In this document: positions 51,777 through 60,873 of the stretch, in pieces | How the letters are laid out: every line of letters begins with the position of its first letter | How positions within the stretch are numbered: the first letter of the stretch is position 1 | From: Algoriphagus yeomjeoni | GTDB taxonomy: Bacteria; Bacteroidota; Bacteroidia; Cytophagales; Cyclobacteriaceae | Length of the DNA stretch: 64,000 nt | NCBI RefSeq assembly: GCF_003259505.1 | Contig: NZ_QLLK01000006.1 | Location: 1 to 64,000 of the forward strand | Direction: 5' to 3' | Position numbers and translations under genes: made by a program | The notes under the pieces: model-generated | Database searches by the model: none | The model's input: only the letters and a program-made list of their open reading frames with translations | Told to the model about the DNA's origin: nothing

Positions 51777-52463
51777 CTAGCTAGAAGCGTTTTCTACTAC
51801 TGATAATCCTAAATAGGCTAAAATCAGAATAGGAATTCCCGCCAACCCAACTAATAAAATCAGAGCTAGCCCAATGGCTAAAAGTGCATATCTATATTTA
51901 TTCTGGATCAGAGAAAATGATTTGAATTTTAATGCAATGAGCGGGAGCTCTACTAGTAATAATATGGAAAAGAGCCATGCTATTCCTACTAGAAAAAAGG
52001 GTGAAGTAAGCCAGGTTCCAACTTCTGGCCACTGTATTGCAAAATATGGTAAGGTGCTAATAAACAAAGCATTTGCTGGCGTGGGTAGACCAATGAATTT
52101 ATCAGTTTGCCTAGTGTCTAGGTTGAACTTCGCCAATCGAACTGCTGAGCATAATGGCACAATGAGTGTCAAGTAGGGGAGCCATTCTATTGTTGTACTG
52201 ACTTTGGTCATTTGAAAGAGAATCATTCCTGGGAGAACTCCAAATGAAACCATGTCGGCTAGTGAGTCAAGCTGTTTTCCAAGTTCTCCCTGAACATGCA
52301 AAAGCCTAGCTGCAAAACCATCAAAAAAATCAATGACTGCTGCTAAAATAATGAAATAAGCCCCTGAGACTACATTTCCATTAATTACCCAAATTACACC
52401 TATTACTCCTGTCAGTAAATTAAGAAGTGTTATGGCATTTGGGATATGAGATTTAATTTTCAA
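51777..52463 (-). CDS. pssA: CDP-diacylglycerol--serine O-phosphatidyltransferase
   Basis: A 228-residue inner-membrane enzyme with about six TM helices. The CDP-alcohol phosphatidyltransferase signature D-G-x2-A-R-x8-G-x3-D-x3-D is seen as DGFAARLLHVQGELGKQLDSLAD (about 48-70). It makes phosphatidylserine from CDP-DAG, the first step toward phosphatidylethanolamine. The start is a TTG at 52463: the upstream in-frame stop is close and no ATG fits. It overlaps the MBL gene by 4 bp (TTGA). It is the second gene of the operon leading to porU and porV. Confidence 0.93.
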   Translation of the reverse strand: MKIKSHIPNAITLLNLLTGVIGVIWVINGNVVSGAYFIILAAVIDFFDGFAARLLHVQGELGKQLDSLADMVSFGVLPGMILFQMTKVSTTIEWLPYLTLIVPLCSAVRLAKFNLDTRQTDKFIGLPTPANALFISTLPYFAIQWPEVGTWLTSPFFLVGIAWLFSILLLVELPLIALKFKSFSLIQNKYRYALLAIGLALILLVGLAGIPILILAYLGLSVVENASS

Positions 52464-53113
52464 GATCTTGCATTTTTACCCACGAATGGGTTGTGAGTTT
52501 TTTCGAATCCAATGGTTGTCTCTGGACCGTGGCCTGGATAGATCACTGTCTCCTCGGGAAGCGTGAAGAGTTGCGATTTTATTTTACTCAGTAATAATTC
52601 ATGATCGCCTCCTGGTAAGTCTGTACGACCTATACTGCCTCTGAACAGCGTATCTCCGGCGATACACTGATGTGAATCTTTATGGTAAAAAACCACATGG
52701 CCCGGCGCATGTCCTGGGACGAAAATGATTTTCAGAGCTTCGCCTCCAACGTTAATTTCCTCTCCTTCTACGAGAAATCCATCCGCATGGCTGCTTTCGT
52801 ATCCTACAAACCCATAATTCGGAGCATAAACTTCCACAGCTTTTAAAACAGCAGCCTCTTCTTTATGAATAAGGAGATCGACTCCAAAGGTTTTTTTTGC
52901 CCAAGCATTACCTAAGACATGGTCAATATGGCAATGGGTATTAAGAAGCTGAGTAATTCGAATCTTTTCTTCAGTCACAAAATCAAGTAGCTCTTTTCGC
53001 TCAGCTAAATCAAAACATCCTGGATCTATTAATGTTCCATTGCCTTTTTCGTCGTAAAGCAAATAGGTATTTTCTTGAAAAGGGTTGAAGGTAAAAGACT
53101 TAATATATAGCAT
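52460..53113 (-). CDS. MBL-fold metallohydrolase (glyoxalase II-like)
   Basis: A 217-residue beta-lactamase-fold hydrolase. The metal site is THCHIDH (about 59-65), with VPGHAPGHVVF (about 131) and AGDTLFRGSIGRTDLPGG (about 152-169). The YPGHGPETTIG segment near the end completes the site. Members hydrolyse thioesters or are simply MBL hydrolases; the substrate is unknown. It is the first gene of the operon. CAAAATAA at 53138-53145 read on minus as TTATTTTG is a near fit to a -7 box. Confidence 0.9.
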   Translation of the reverse strand: MLYIKSFTFNPFQENTYLLYDEKGNGTLIDPGCFDLAERKELLDFVTEEKIRITQLLNTHCHIDHVLGNAWAKKTFGVDLLIHKEEAAVLKAVEVYAPNYGFVGYESSHADGFLVEGEEINVGGEALKIIFVPGHAPGHVVFYHKDSHQCIAGDTLFRGSIGRTDLPGGDHELLLSKIKSQLFTLPEETVIYPGHGPETTIGFEKTHNPFVGKNARS

Positions 53114-53169
53114 GGGAAATGTATGTCAGAATTGAGACAAAATAAGGAATTAAACCTTTATTTTGGGTT

Positions 53170-54216
53170 ATGAAAATTGATTTTTTGCTCATTGGACAGG
53201 GACTTGCAGGATCAGCGCTGGCCTACAGACTAAAACAAGCTGGGAAGAAAATTAGGATTATGGACCAGCCTGGAGCTAATAATTCCAGTAGAGTGGCTGC
53301 CGGGCTTTTTAATCCAGTGACCGGAAGAAAAATGGTCAAAACCTGGAAAGCAGATTCGCTTTTTCCTAGAATCGTACCTTTTTACCAAGAACTGGAAAGA
53401 CTTACCGGAAGCAAATTTCTTACAGAAAAAGCCATTTATAGACCTTTTCTCAGTGTAGAGGAGCAAAATGAGTGGATGGGCCATAGTGCTGATCCTGGTT
53501 TTGAAGCTTACTTAGAAAAGATTTATCAAGAGAGTCAATCAGACTATTTAAAAGATCCGTTTGGTGGAGTTATGCTTCGCAATTCAGGTTGGCTGAATAT
53601 CAACAATCTACTTGATGCGATGACTTCGTATTTCAAGGAAGAACTAATTGTAGAGAAGTTTGATGAGTCTATACTTTCCCATGATGGAGAATTTTGGGCC
53701 TATGGAAATATTAAAACAAAAGCACTAATTTATTGTAATGGGCTTGGGGCTATGAACTCTAGGTTTTTCAATTACCTGCCTTTTGCACCAGTCAAAGGAG
53801 AAATATTGGAGGTGAAACAAGGGTTTGCTCCTGATTATGTCGTGAATAGAGGCGTATTCAGAGTCCATCTAGGTCATGGTGTACATCGGGTTGGTTCTAC
53901 TTATACTAAACATGATTTGGAAGAGGGCCCGACAAATGAAGCGAAAACAGAGCTTTTAGGAAAGTTACAGGATTTGGTTCTTGTACCAGTGGATGAAATT
54001 ATTAGCCATAAGACAGGAATTAGACCTGCAACCAGAGATAGAAAACCATTTTTGGGAAAACATCCTACCGAGGTAGGCGTTTACATATTCAATGGTTTTG
54101 GAGCCAAAGGAGTGTCACTTATTCCATATTTTAGTGATATAATGGCTAACTACCTTCTAAATGATAAGGCAATTGACCACGAAGTGGACATAGCTCGGTA
54201 TTTTAATTATATTTAA
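53170..54216 (+). CDS. FAD-dependent oxidoreductase (DAO family)
   Basis: A 348-residue flavoprotein. FAD-binding LIGQGLAGSALAYRLKQAG (about 6-24) is followed by SSRVAAGLFNPVTGRKM. The central RVHLGHGVHRVGSTY strand and the late GIRPATRDRKPFLG and YIFNGFGAKGVSLIPY segments are typical of DAO enzymes that make or break C-N bonds. Substrate unknown. It is divergent from the MBL operon, with 56 bp between, and it is followed closely (21 bp) by the Omp85-like gene, with which it may be co-transcribed. Confidence 0.85.
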   Translation: MKIDFLLIGQGLAGSALAYRLKQAGKKIRIMDQPGANNSSRVAAGLFNPVTGRKMVKTWKADSLFPRIVPFYQELERLTGSKFLTEKAIYRPFLSVEEQNEWMGHSADPGFEAYLEKIYQESQSDYLKDPFGGVMLRNSGWLNINNLLDAMTSYFKEELIVEKFDESILSHDGEFWAYGNIKTKALIYCNGLGAMNSRFFNYLPFAPVKGEILEVKQGFAPDYVVNRGVFRVHLGHGVHRVGSTYTKHDLEEGPTNEAKTELLGKLQDLVLVPVDEIISHKTGIRPATRDRKPFLGKHPTEVGVYIFNGFGAKGVSLIPYFSDIMANYLLNDKAIDHEVDIARYFNYI

Positions 54217-54237
54217 AGACATCTTTCAGCAAATAGA

Positions 54238-57200
54238 ATGCGATATCACCTTTTCCGAATTTTAGTTTTTGCTGGGTTATGGTTGAATTCATTTATTGCC
54301 CTGGCTCAGTTTGACCAGGAGCGTTTTGGGAAAAACAGAATCCAGCACCAGCAGTTTGAATGGTATTTTTATTCCTCAAATAATTTTGAGGTCTATTACT
54401 ATGACAGAGGTGGTGCAAATGCCAAAATGGCTATTGATTATCTGGAAAGTGAGTTCAATCGCTTGACTCAGATGATCGGCTACGTGGCCTATACCAAGCC
54501 AAAAATCTATATATACAATTCTCCGGAGGAGCTTTTGCAAAGCAATATCAACCTGAATAAGGAAGAATATAGTGAGCAAGGTCAAACCAATTTCAATAGG
54601 CTTCTAGCGGAAGTAGCGTATAAAGGTGAGGTTGATGAATTTAAGGATGATTTGTTATACGGTACTGTCAAGGTTATTATCGAAGAGATGCTTTATGGTT
54701 CATCTGTCTCTGATGCCTTCCAGTCCAACCTTACCAATAGTTTCCCGGAGTGGTATGTAGATGGCGTAGCGCTTTATTTAGCTAAAGGCTGGAGTCGAGA
54801 GATGGATGACTTCGTAAGACATTATTTTGAGGAAGACGAAACGCCAAAAATTCTCAAATTGAAAGAAAGAGAAGCCGCCTTGGTGGGCCAATCCGTATGG
54901 AATTACATAGCAGAAAGGTATGGAAGAAGGTATGTGTCCAGTATTCTCAATCTTTCGAGAATAAACAGAAATGAGGAAAACAGTATAGCCAACACGGTAG
55001 GATTAAATTATAAAACATTTACCGAAGATTGGAAAAAGTATTATCTGGATATCAACAAGCAAGTTTCTTCGACCTTCAAAGACCCAAATAGAAGTGCTGC
55101 AGTAGCTGAAACATCCCCAAGATTTATAGGGGCGATCAATGATATAAAGTTTAGTCCTGACGGATTAAACTTGGCTTATGTGATCAATAATGGAGGAAAG
55201 TACAAAGTTCAGATAAGAGAAGTTAGCTCCGGTCGCGAACAAACAATCTTTGCTGGAGGAACATCCCTGCAAGATCAAGAAGCCAATTTCACTTCCCCAA
55301 TTATAGCGTGGAGAGATTCGGCAAATATTGCCATTGCATCTTTCAAGAGAGGTATCACTACACTTAGACTGAGGTCAATTGATGGGTCTAATCAGGATAA
55401 GATCTTCTTAAGAAATATCACTCAGATCCTTAGCCTTGATTTCAACAGCACAGGGAAAAATATGGTCCTGTCAGCCATTTCTAATGGGAAATCTGATATT
55501 TATACGTTAAACACCAGAGGTGCTGGCAAAAGGCTAACCAATGATTCTTTTGATGAATTGACACCTATGTTTTTGAATGATTCGACCATTATTTATTCCT
55601 CGAATGCGACTAGTTTGCCGGATTCGCTAATGGGGAAAAATCTTGAATTATCATCCTTACCAGATTATTATAACCTCTACATGGTGCAGGTAACTGACAC
55701 AGTGATCACCAAGCAGCTGACCAATTCGAACAGTAAAAATATAAGGCCAAGGAAAGTCAATAGCAATTCTATTGTTTACTTAAGTGATTTAAGTGGAATT
55801 AATAACCTGATGCGAATGAGCATAGGAAATCAGGTTTCAAATCAAATTTCTGCCTTCAATAAAAGTATTGAAGCTTTCGACATCAACAGTAGAATGAATA
55901 GAATGGCTTATTCTATTCGTGATGGAAGGGAGAGTTTTCTTGTAGTTGAAGGATTTTCAAGCGCAGATCAATTTACTCCTAGTACACCAAGAATACAGCT
56001 GGAGCAAGCTAAGAGTCTCAATGAGAGGATGGCAGCCAGAAGGTTATTAGAAGAAAAGCAAGCAAGAGAAAATCAAACCATAATTCTGCAGGATGAAAAT
56101 CAACCAGTGCAACCTTCGATCATGTTGGATACTATTCCGAATAACTCGACATCATCGATCGATCTGAAGCGCTTAAGCTTTGAATCTAAGAATGGAATCA
56201 ATACTGATAATTATACTTTCGACACTTTACCACCTAACCTTGGCTCGCAATCAGTGGTTGCAGAAGCTGCAGAGTCCAAAACGAATTTGTTAGAATCGTT
56301 TAGGAGAGAGAGCTTAAGGAAAAAAGTGACTGGTCCAAGACAAATGGATCCACAGTTTTTTATAAATAGTATCAATACCCGGTTTGTGGTAGATCCTCTA
56401 AGAGGTTTCGGGATTGGTATGACGGGTAAAATGACTGATTTGTTAGACAACCATGTATTCCAAGGCGGAGTGATGACGACGCTTGATTTCAGGTCAGGTG
56501 GAGATTTGTTCTTTGAGTATGAGTATTTGAAAAGTAGGGTAGATTTTAAAGGAAGATTTGATCGTAGGACAATTCGAGTTTCGGAGGGTGATATTACTAT
56601 CCAGAAATATGTGTTGACTAAGGCGGAACTTGGGTTTTCATACCCTTTAAATGCTAATGCAAGAGTTTCTTTATCACCTTTCGTGGCCAAAACACAATAT
56701 TTCAATCTTAATCCAGATTCTTTAATAATTGGTCAAAATTCTGAGCAGAATAGGCTAAATGTAAATTATATCGGAGGTAAGGCAGAATTTGTTTACGATC
56801 GTACACAGCCGTTGGGATTATATTCTCAGCGAGGTTTCAAAGGCAAAATTGGTTATACCCAATATCAATCCTTCAATAATAATGACCGCTCCTTTGGGAA
56901 TTTCTACCTCGATTTGAGAGAATATAGAGCTATCCACAAGAACATTGTTATTGCAGCAAGACTTTACGCAGGATCCTTTATGGGAAATAATCCGCAAACC
57001 TACATGCTGGGTGGAATGGATAATTGGTTGTTTAACGACTTTTATCGCCCGCCATCCAATCGACCAGAGTCTTCACCCATCAGAAATCCTACCGGTGTAG
57101 AAAATTCCAACATCCTTTTTGCAGACTTTGTTGATTTGAGAGGATATGATTACGATGAGATACGAGGTAGAAATATGATCACATTTACTGCAGAACTTAG

Positions 57201-57534
57201 AATACCCGTATTCTCTTATTTAACTAGGGGAAATATCACCTCCAATTTTATTCGTAATTTCCAATTGGTTGGATTCTATGATATAGGGTCAGCATGGAAT
57301 GATTCTGCTCCATGGGAGCGTGTGAATGATCAAAATACCGAAGTAATTAACACAGAAGGATCTCCTTTTACGATCACGCTTAATAACTTCAATAATCCTT
57401 GGCTCCAGAGCTATGGCGCTGGATTAAGAACTGTTTTACTCAACTACTATGTCAAATTTGATGTAGCAAGACCTATTAGAAATTATGAAGCCGAAGATTT
57501 AAAGTTCTATGTAACTTTGGGCTTTAATTTCTAA
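54238..57534 (+). CDS. outer-membrane protein: degenerate peptidase-MA-like, TolB-like propeller and Omp85-like barrel
   Basis: A 1098-residue protein. A signal peptide (about 1-24) is followed by residues about 30-280 that resemble peptidase MA/gluzincin proteins: the second motif PEWYVDGVALYLAKGW is present, but the zinc box HExxH is replaced by IIEEML (about 143-148), so it is probably inactive. Residues about 290-590 are WD40/TolB-type blades (FSPDGLNLAYV, LTNDSFDELTP). A charged linker (about 595-710) precedes a C-terminal surface-antigen (Omp85) barrel (PLGLYSQRGFKGKIGYTQY to FYVTLGFNF). It may insert or move envelope proteins; function unknown. Bacteroidota homologues are common. Confidence 0.78.
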   Translation: MRYHLFRILVFAGLWLNSFIALAQFDQERFGKNRIQHQQFEWYFYSSNNFEVYYYDRGGANAKMAIDYLESEFNRLTQMIGYVAYTKPKIYIYNSPEELLQSNINLNKEEYSEQGQTNFNRLLAEVAYKGEVDEFKDDLLYGTVKVIIEEMLYGSSVSDAFQSNLTNSFPEWYVDGVALYLAKGWSREMDDFVRHYFEEDETPKILKLKEREAALVGQSVWNYIAERYGRRYVSSILNLSRINRNEENSIANTVGLNYKTFTEDWKKYYLDINKQVSSTFKDPNRSAAVAETSPRFIGAINDIKFSPDGLNLAYVINNGGKYKVQIREVSSGREQTIFAGGTSLQDQEANFTSPIIAWRDSANIAIASFKRGITTLRLRSIDGSNQDKIFLRNITQILSLDFNSTGKNMVLSAISNGKSDIYTLNTRGAGKRLTNDSFDELTPMFLNDSTIIYSSNATSLPDSLMGKNLELSSLPDYYNLYMVQVTDTVITKQLTNSNSKNIRPRKVNSNSIVYLSDLSGINNLMRMSIGNQVSNQISAFNKSIEAFDINSRMNRMAYSIRDGRESFLVVEGFSSADQFTPSTPRIQLEQAKSLNERMAARRLLEEKQARENQTIILQDENQPVQPSIMLDTIPNNSTSSIDLKRLSFESKNGINTDNYTFDTLPPNLGSQSVVAEAAESKTNLLESFRRESLRKKVTGPRQMDPQFFINSINTRFVVDPLRGFGIGMTGKMTDLLDNHVFQGGVMTTLDFRSGGDLFFEYEYLKSRVDFKGRFDRRTIRVSEGDITIQKYVLTKAELGFSYPLNANARVSLSPFVAKTQYFNLNPDSLIIGQNSEQNRLNVNYIGGKAEFVYDRTQPLGLYSQRGFKGKIGYTQYQSFNNNDRSFGNFYLDLREYRAIHKNIVIAARLYAGSFMGNNPQTYMLGGMDNWLFNDFYRPPSNRPESSPIRNPTGVENSNILFADFVDLRGYDYDEIRGRNMITFTAELRIPVFSYLTRGNITSNFIRNFQLVGFYDIGSAWNDSAPWERVNDQNTEVINTEGSPFTITLNNFNNPWLQSYGAGLRTVLLNYYVKFDVARPIRNYEAEDLKFYVTLGFNF

Positions 57535-57548
57535 CAACAAATTCTATT

Positions 57549-58430
57549 ATGATCAAATCAATGACCGGCTTCGGAAATGCCGGATTTGAAGATGAGCGAA
57601 TGGTGATCCAAGTGGAAGTACGCACGCTCAATTCAAAATTTTTGGATCTGTCCATCCGAAGTCCAAGACAGTTTAATGATAAAGAGCTAGAAATTAGAAA
57701 TCTGGTTCAGTCTATTTTGGATAGAGGTAAAGTGAGCATTTCGATTGATTTCCAATCCAAAGGGTCGGCAGAAATGCCAGTGAGTATTAATGAAGAATTG
57801 TTTGCTCTTTTTTATGAAAAATATAAAGCCCTTGCATCTAGTGTAAATGACAATTCCCAGGATATTTTCAAGCTTGCACTCCAGTCTCCAACCGTAATAA
57901 CTCAGGTTACAGGTGAGCAAAGAGATGATCAGGCGGATTGGGAAGAAATAAAAAAAGTGTTGATAATCGCATTAAACAAATGTGATTCATTTCGTCAGGA
58001 TGAAGGGAATTCCTTGGAAGAAAAGCTTCAGAGCAATATCGAAGCAATTGCAGTTGGATTGTCAAAAATTCAGGAAAATGAAGGAAAGCGCAAGGATAGA
58101 ATAAAGCAAAAGATCCGTAATCATTTTAGCGAATGGCTTGATGAAAATTCTTTTGATGCAAATAGATTTGAGCAAGAGCTGATCTATTATTTCGAAAAGC
58201 TGGACATAACAGAGGAGATCGTCAGGCTTGACACTCATTTGAAATACTTTTCAAAGTGTCTTTCTGAAGAAACCAGTCAGGGCAAGAAACTTGGGTTTAT
58301 CTCGCAGGAAATCGGAAGAGAGATCAATACCATAGGGTCCAAAGCAAATGACGCTGAAATGCAAAAGCATGTGATTCTAATGAAGGATGAGCTCGAAAAA
58401 GTAAAAGAGCAATCGTTAAATGTACTATAG
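57549..58430 (+). CDS. YicC family endoribonuclease
   Basis: A 293-residue soluble protein with the two YicC domains: YicC_N (about 1-155), beginning MIKSMTGFGNAGFEDE and LNSKFLDLSIRSP, and DUF1732 at the C-terminus (about 200-293, GKKLGFISQEIGREINTIGSKAND). YicC-type proteins cut RNA in a metal-dependent manner. The gene begins 14 bp after the Omp85-like stop, so it is probably in the same transcript. The terminator right after the stop closes that transcript. Confidence 0.95.
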   Translation: MIKSMTGFGNAGFEDERMVIQVEVRTLNSKFLDLSIRSPRQFNDKELEIRNLVQSILDRGKVSISIDFQSKGSAEMPVSINEELFALFYEKYKALASSVNDNSQDIFKLALQSPTVITQVTGEQRDDQADWEEIKKVLIIALNKCDSFRQDEGNSLEEKLQSNIEAIAVGLSKIQENEGKRKDRIKQKIRNHFSEWLDENSFDANRFEQELIYYFEKLDITEEIVRLDTHLKYFSKCLSEETSQGKKLGFISQEIGREINTIGSKANDAEMQKHVILMKDELEKVKEQSLNVL

Positions 58431-58431
58431 A

Positions 58432-58461
58432 ATAAGGGGCTGAGAGCCCCTTATTTTTTTG
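58432..58461 (+). terminator. intrinsic terminator after yicC
   Basis: AATAAGGGGCT (58432-58442) and AGCCCCTTATT (58446-58456) are perfect inverted arms with a T run to 58461. It separates yicC from the convergent tonB gene at 58475. Confidence 0.9.
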
Positions 58462-58474
58462 ATCTGCATACACT

Positions 58475-59149
58475 TTAATTAAGTCTAAAGCGAATCGGCA
58501 TAGTCATTCTAGATCGTACAGCTCTTCCACCTATTCTGCCAGGAGTCCAATTTGGGGAGTTTTGAATTACCTCCTTAGCTACTTCATCACATCCTCCGCC
58601 TATGCTTCGGACTAGCTCTATATCTTGTATAGATCCGTCAGTATTTACAACGAAGCGCACGATTACCATTCCCTCTATCCCCATTCTTTTAGCTTGTGAA
58701 GGGTATTTCAGGTTTTTATTAAGATATGCATACCAAGCATCCATACCGCCCTTAAACATCGCTTGCACATCAACAAAGTCTTTGATCACATCTATGTCCT
58801 CCTTTATTGGCGCCTCAGTTAATTGTACCTCGGGAATATCAGCTTGTTCATTTGTGTTTAAGTCGATTTTGATATCAGTGATCTTGTCAATATCTATGTC
58901 ATCTGGAATAATATTTACCTCGATCGGGGTAGGTGGTGGTGGCGGTGGAGGAGGGGTCTGGATTGTTTGTGGGATATCTATTTCATCCCATTCATCTTTC
59001 ATCCCTTCAAATGTTTTGATGATTCCTTGATCTCTGGCCTTCCATTCGAAAGCCACCAATACTGCTCCAAGGCTTACTGCCAGCCCGAGATTAAACAAAG
59101 TTCCTGACCACTTTCTGAGGTCCAACTTTGGATTTTTTTTGTGTTCCAT
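58475..59149 (-). CDS. energy transducer TonB (paralogue 1)
   Basis: A 224-residue TonB. A short cytoplasmic start, one TM helix (about 17-34), a proline-rich stretch (PPPPPPPPTP, about 66-75), a spacer of D, I and E residues, then TonB_C (about 135-224) with GMVIVRFVVNTDGSI and RSRMTMPIRFRLN. With ExbB/ExbD it drives outer-membrane receptors using the proton gradient. It is very similar in layout and sequence to the gene at 59313, and follows that gene at 163 bp. No ExbBD gene is adjacent. Confidence 0.93.
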   Translation of the reverse strand: MEHKKNPKLDLRKWSGTLFNLGLAVSLGAVLVAFEWKARDQGIIKTFEGMKDEWDEIDIPQTIQTPPPPPPPPTPIEVNIIPDDIDIDKITDIKIDLNTNEQADIPEVQLTEAPIKEDIDVIKDFVDVQAMFKGGMDAWYAYLNKNLKYPSQAKRMGIEGMVIVRFVVNTDGSIQDIELVRSIGGGCDEVAKEVIQNSPNWTPGRIGGRAVRSRMTMPIRFRLN

Positions 59150-59262
59150 GAGTATATGATTAGAGGTTAGAAAAAACTACTCTAATAATTTACACTTCAT
59201 AACCCGCTGATACTAATCCTCTAACACTATTTAACTAAGCTAAAAGTTGTTAAGAATACGGC

Positions 59263-59291
59263 AAAAAAAAGACCCGAGAAATCGGGTCTTT
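59263..59291 (-). terminator. intrinsic terminator between the tonB genes
   Basis: AAAGACCCGA (59268-59277) and TCGGGTCTTT (59282-59291) form a stem with loop GAAA, ending on minus in a T run (A run 59263-59270). It follows the stop at 59313, so paralogue 1 needs its own promoter or some read-through. Confidence 0.88.
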
Positions 59292-59312
59292 ATATAGTTT
59301 GGATCCAAAGGA

Positions 59313-59990
59313 TTAGCTCAATTTGAATCTGATTGGAAGTCTCATACGAGTACGTACTGGACGACCTCGTTGCTTACCTGGTGTCCACTTAGGAGCAGCA
59401 CTTACTACTTTTACTGCTTCTTCGTCACAACCTCCGCCAATTCCTCTCAATACTTCAACGTCTTGAATAGAACCATCTGTGTTTACAACGAAAACCACAA
59501 TTACAGTACCTTCAGTACCCATTCTTCTTGCTTGAGTAGGGTATTTTAGGTTTTTAGAAAGGTATTGGTTCCAACCTGACATTCCCCCTGGTGGCTCAGG
59601 CTGCGTTTCTACCACATCGAAGATCTGATCTACTTTTTCCTCTACAGGAGCTTCAGCAATCACCACTTCTTTGATTACAGTAGTTTCTTTCACATCGACA
59701 TCGAAGTTAACTTCGATTTTTTCTTCGATTTCTACTTCATCAGGAATCTCCTGAATGATAGGCTGCTCTACTGGTGGTGGCGGTGGTGGTGGTGGCTGCT
59801 CCGTGATTGGAATATCTAGCAATTCTTCGAAGTTATCAGTTACTTGACCAAGGTCTTTCAATGAACCATCGTCAAATGACTTCCATTCGAAGGCAGCAAG
59901 GGTAGCACCTACAGCCACTGCCAAACCTAAGTTCAGGAACATTCCTGACTTTCTGGTTAGATCAGCGCTGGGAGTTTTTTTTGCTTCCAT
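59313..59990 (-). CDS. energy transducer TonB (paralogue 2)
   Basis: A 225-residue TonB with the same parts: TM helix at about 15-34, a proline-rich region (about 67-75), an acid-rich spacer with many E and V, and TonB_C at about 135-225 with GTVIVVFVVNTDGSI and RTRMRLPIRFKLS. Like its neighbour it transfers energy to outer-membrane receptors. It is preceded by vanZ at 60061 on the same strand. The two copies look like a tandem duplication that has diverged mainly in the spacer. Confidence 0.93.
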   Translation of the reverse strand: MEAKKTPSADLTRKSGMFLNLGLAVAVGATLAAFEWKSFDDGSLKDLGQVTDNFEELLDIPITEQPPPPPPPPVEQPIIQEIPDEVEIEEKIEVNFDVDVKETTVIKEVVIAEAPVEEKVDQIFDVVETQPEPPGGMSGWNQYLSKNLKYPTQARRMGTEGTVIVVFVVNTDGSIQDVEVLRGIGGGCDEEAVKVVSAAPKWTPGKQRGRPVRTRMRLPIRFKLS

Positions 59991-60060
59991 TATACGTTTG
60001 GTTTATTACGGTTAAATTTTTCTTCTTTTTCAGACTAACAATTGTAATAATTAATAGGCA

Positions 60061-60450
60061 CTATTCCAAGCCAATCTTGGTGGTAGGAATCTTAAAATAT
60101 GCTAATAAACCTGCTATTCCACCTATTTCATTGACAATCATGTCCATATAATCGAAAGATCGGAAGGGGATATACAGTTGAGCACATTCTAAAACTATTC
60201 CAGCGGCTACGCCGAAAACCAAGTAGTTGGTTAAAACTCTACCCTGTAATCCTTTCACAAAATCTCGTTTCACACCAACTCCACACCAAAGATAACTCAG
60301 TAGGCCAAAGCATATAAAATGGACCAACTTGTCTTCAGCTTGAAATGAAGGATCTGGAAAGTTATTTCCTGGAGTGAGCATAGCTGCGGCAATGAAAATT
60401 AACCAAACTATAGCAATTCCTAATCTCAAAACAGATTGCTTATTCTCCAA
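60061..60450 (-). CDS. VanZ-family membrane protein
   Basis: A 129-residue protein with about four TM helices. The VanZ pattern includes [16 protein letters not shown] (about 40-55) and [27 protein letters not shown] (about 85-112). Family members are linked with teicoplanin resistance in enterococci, but those in Bacteroidota sit in the conserved sprA-gcvH-vanZ order and have no known role. The start is TTG 60450: an in-frame TAG lies just upstream. It overlaps gcvH by 11 bp. Confidence 0.85.
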   Translation of the reverse strand: MENKQSVLRLGIAIVWLIFIAAAMLTPGNNFPDPSFQAEDKLVHFICFGLLSYLWCGVGVKRDFVKGLQGRVLTNYLVFGVAAGIVLECAQLYIPFRSFDYMDMIVNEIGGIAGLLAYFKIPTTKIGLE

Positions 60451-60817
60451 CTAACTCTGCATACGCTGATGCAGACAATAAATCAGCAGGAAGGTCACCT
60501 GTTATTCTCACTTTGATCATCCATCCTTGGTCATAAGGAGATTCATTCACTAATTCAGGAGCATCTTCCAACTCTGGATTTACTTCCAAAATTTCACCCG
60601 CCACTGGCATGAATAAATCAGAAACTGTCTTCACAGCCTCTACAGAGCCAAAAACTTCATTCGTGTCTAATGTCTCACCTGTAGTTTCAACTTCTACATA
60701 GACGATATCACCTAGCTCACCTGCGGCAAATTCTGTGATTCCAATAGTTGCAACATCACCGTCAATTTTAACCCATTCGTGGTCTTTGGTGTACTTTAGT
60801 TCTTGAGGAAAATCCAT
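60440..60817 (-). CDS. gcvH: glycine cleavage system protein H
   Basis: A 125-residue lipoyl carrier. Residue K63 in [12 protein letters not shown] is the lipoylated lysine, and [10 protein letters not shown] opens the domain. It shuttles the aminomethyl group of glycine among the P, T and L proteins. Other gcv genes are not adjacent. It lies between vanZ, which it overlaps by 11 bp, and sprA, an order seen across Bacteroidota. Confidence 0.96.
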   Translation of the reverse strand: MDFPQELKYTKDHEWVKIDGDVATIGITEFAAGELGDIVYVEVETTGETLDTNEVFGSVEAVKTVSDLFMPVAGEILEVNPELEDAPELVNESPYDQGWMIKVRITGDLPADLLSASAYAELVGE

Positions 60818-60841
60818 TTTTTAAATAGTTAATATGGGAGT

Positions 60842-60849
60842 CAAAATTA
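60842..60849 (-). promoter_or_regulatory. possible -7 box for gcvH-vanZ
   Basis: TAATTTTG on minus (CAAAATTA on plus) fits TAnnTTTG, with a leader of about 19 nt to the ATG at 60817. No clear -33 element is seen, and read-through from sprA is also possible. Confidence 0.45.
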
Positions 60850-60873
60850 ATAGGAATCGGTCAAGGATAAAAT

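Noticed and set aside
53138..53165. CAAAATAA ... TTATTTTG inverted pair as a dual promoter
   Set aside because: The plus-strand box would be only 5 bp from the ATG at 53170, too close for a -7 element; the minus box may still be used.
58921..58960. Glycine-rich plus-strand repeat (GGGGGGGG)
   Set aside because: It is the antisense of the proline-rich region of TonB, not a gene.
60818..60873. Possible glycine riboswitch before gcvH
   Set aside because: Only 56 bp separate sprA and gcvH, and no conserved stems are seen.
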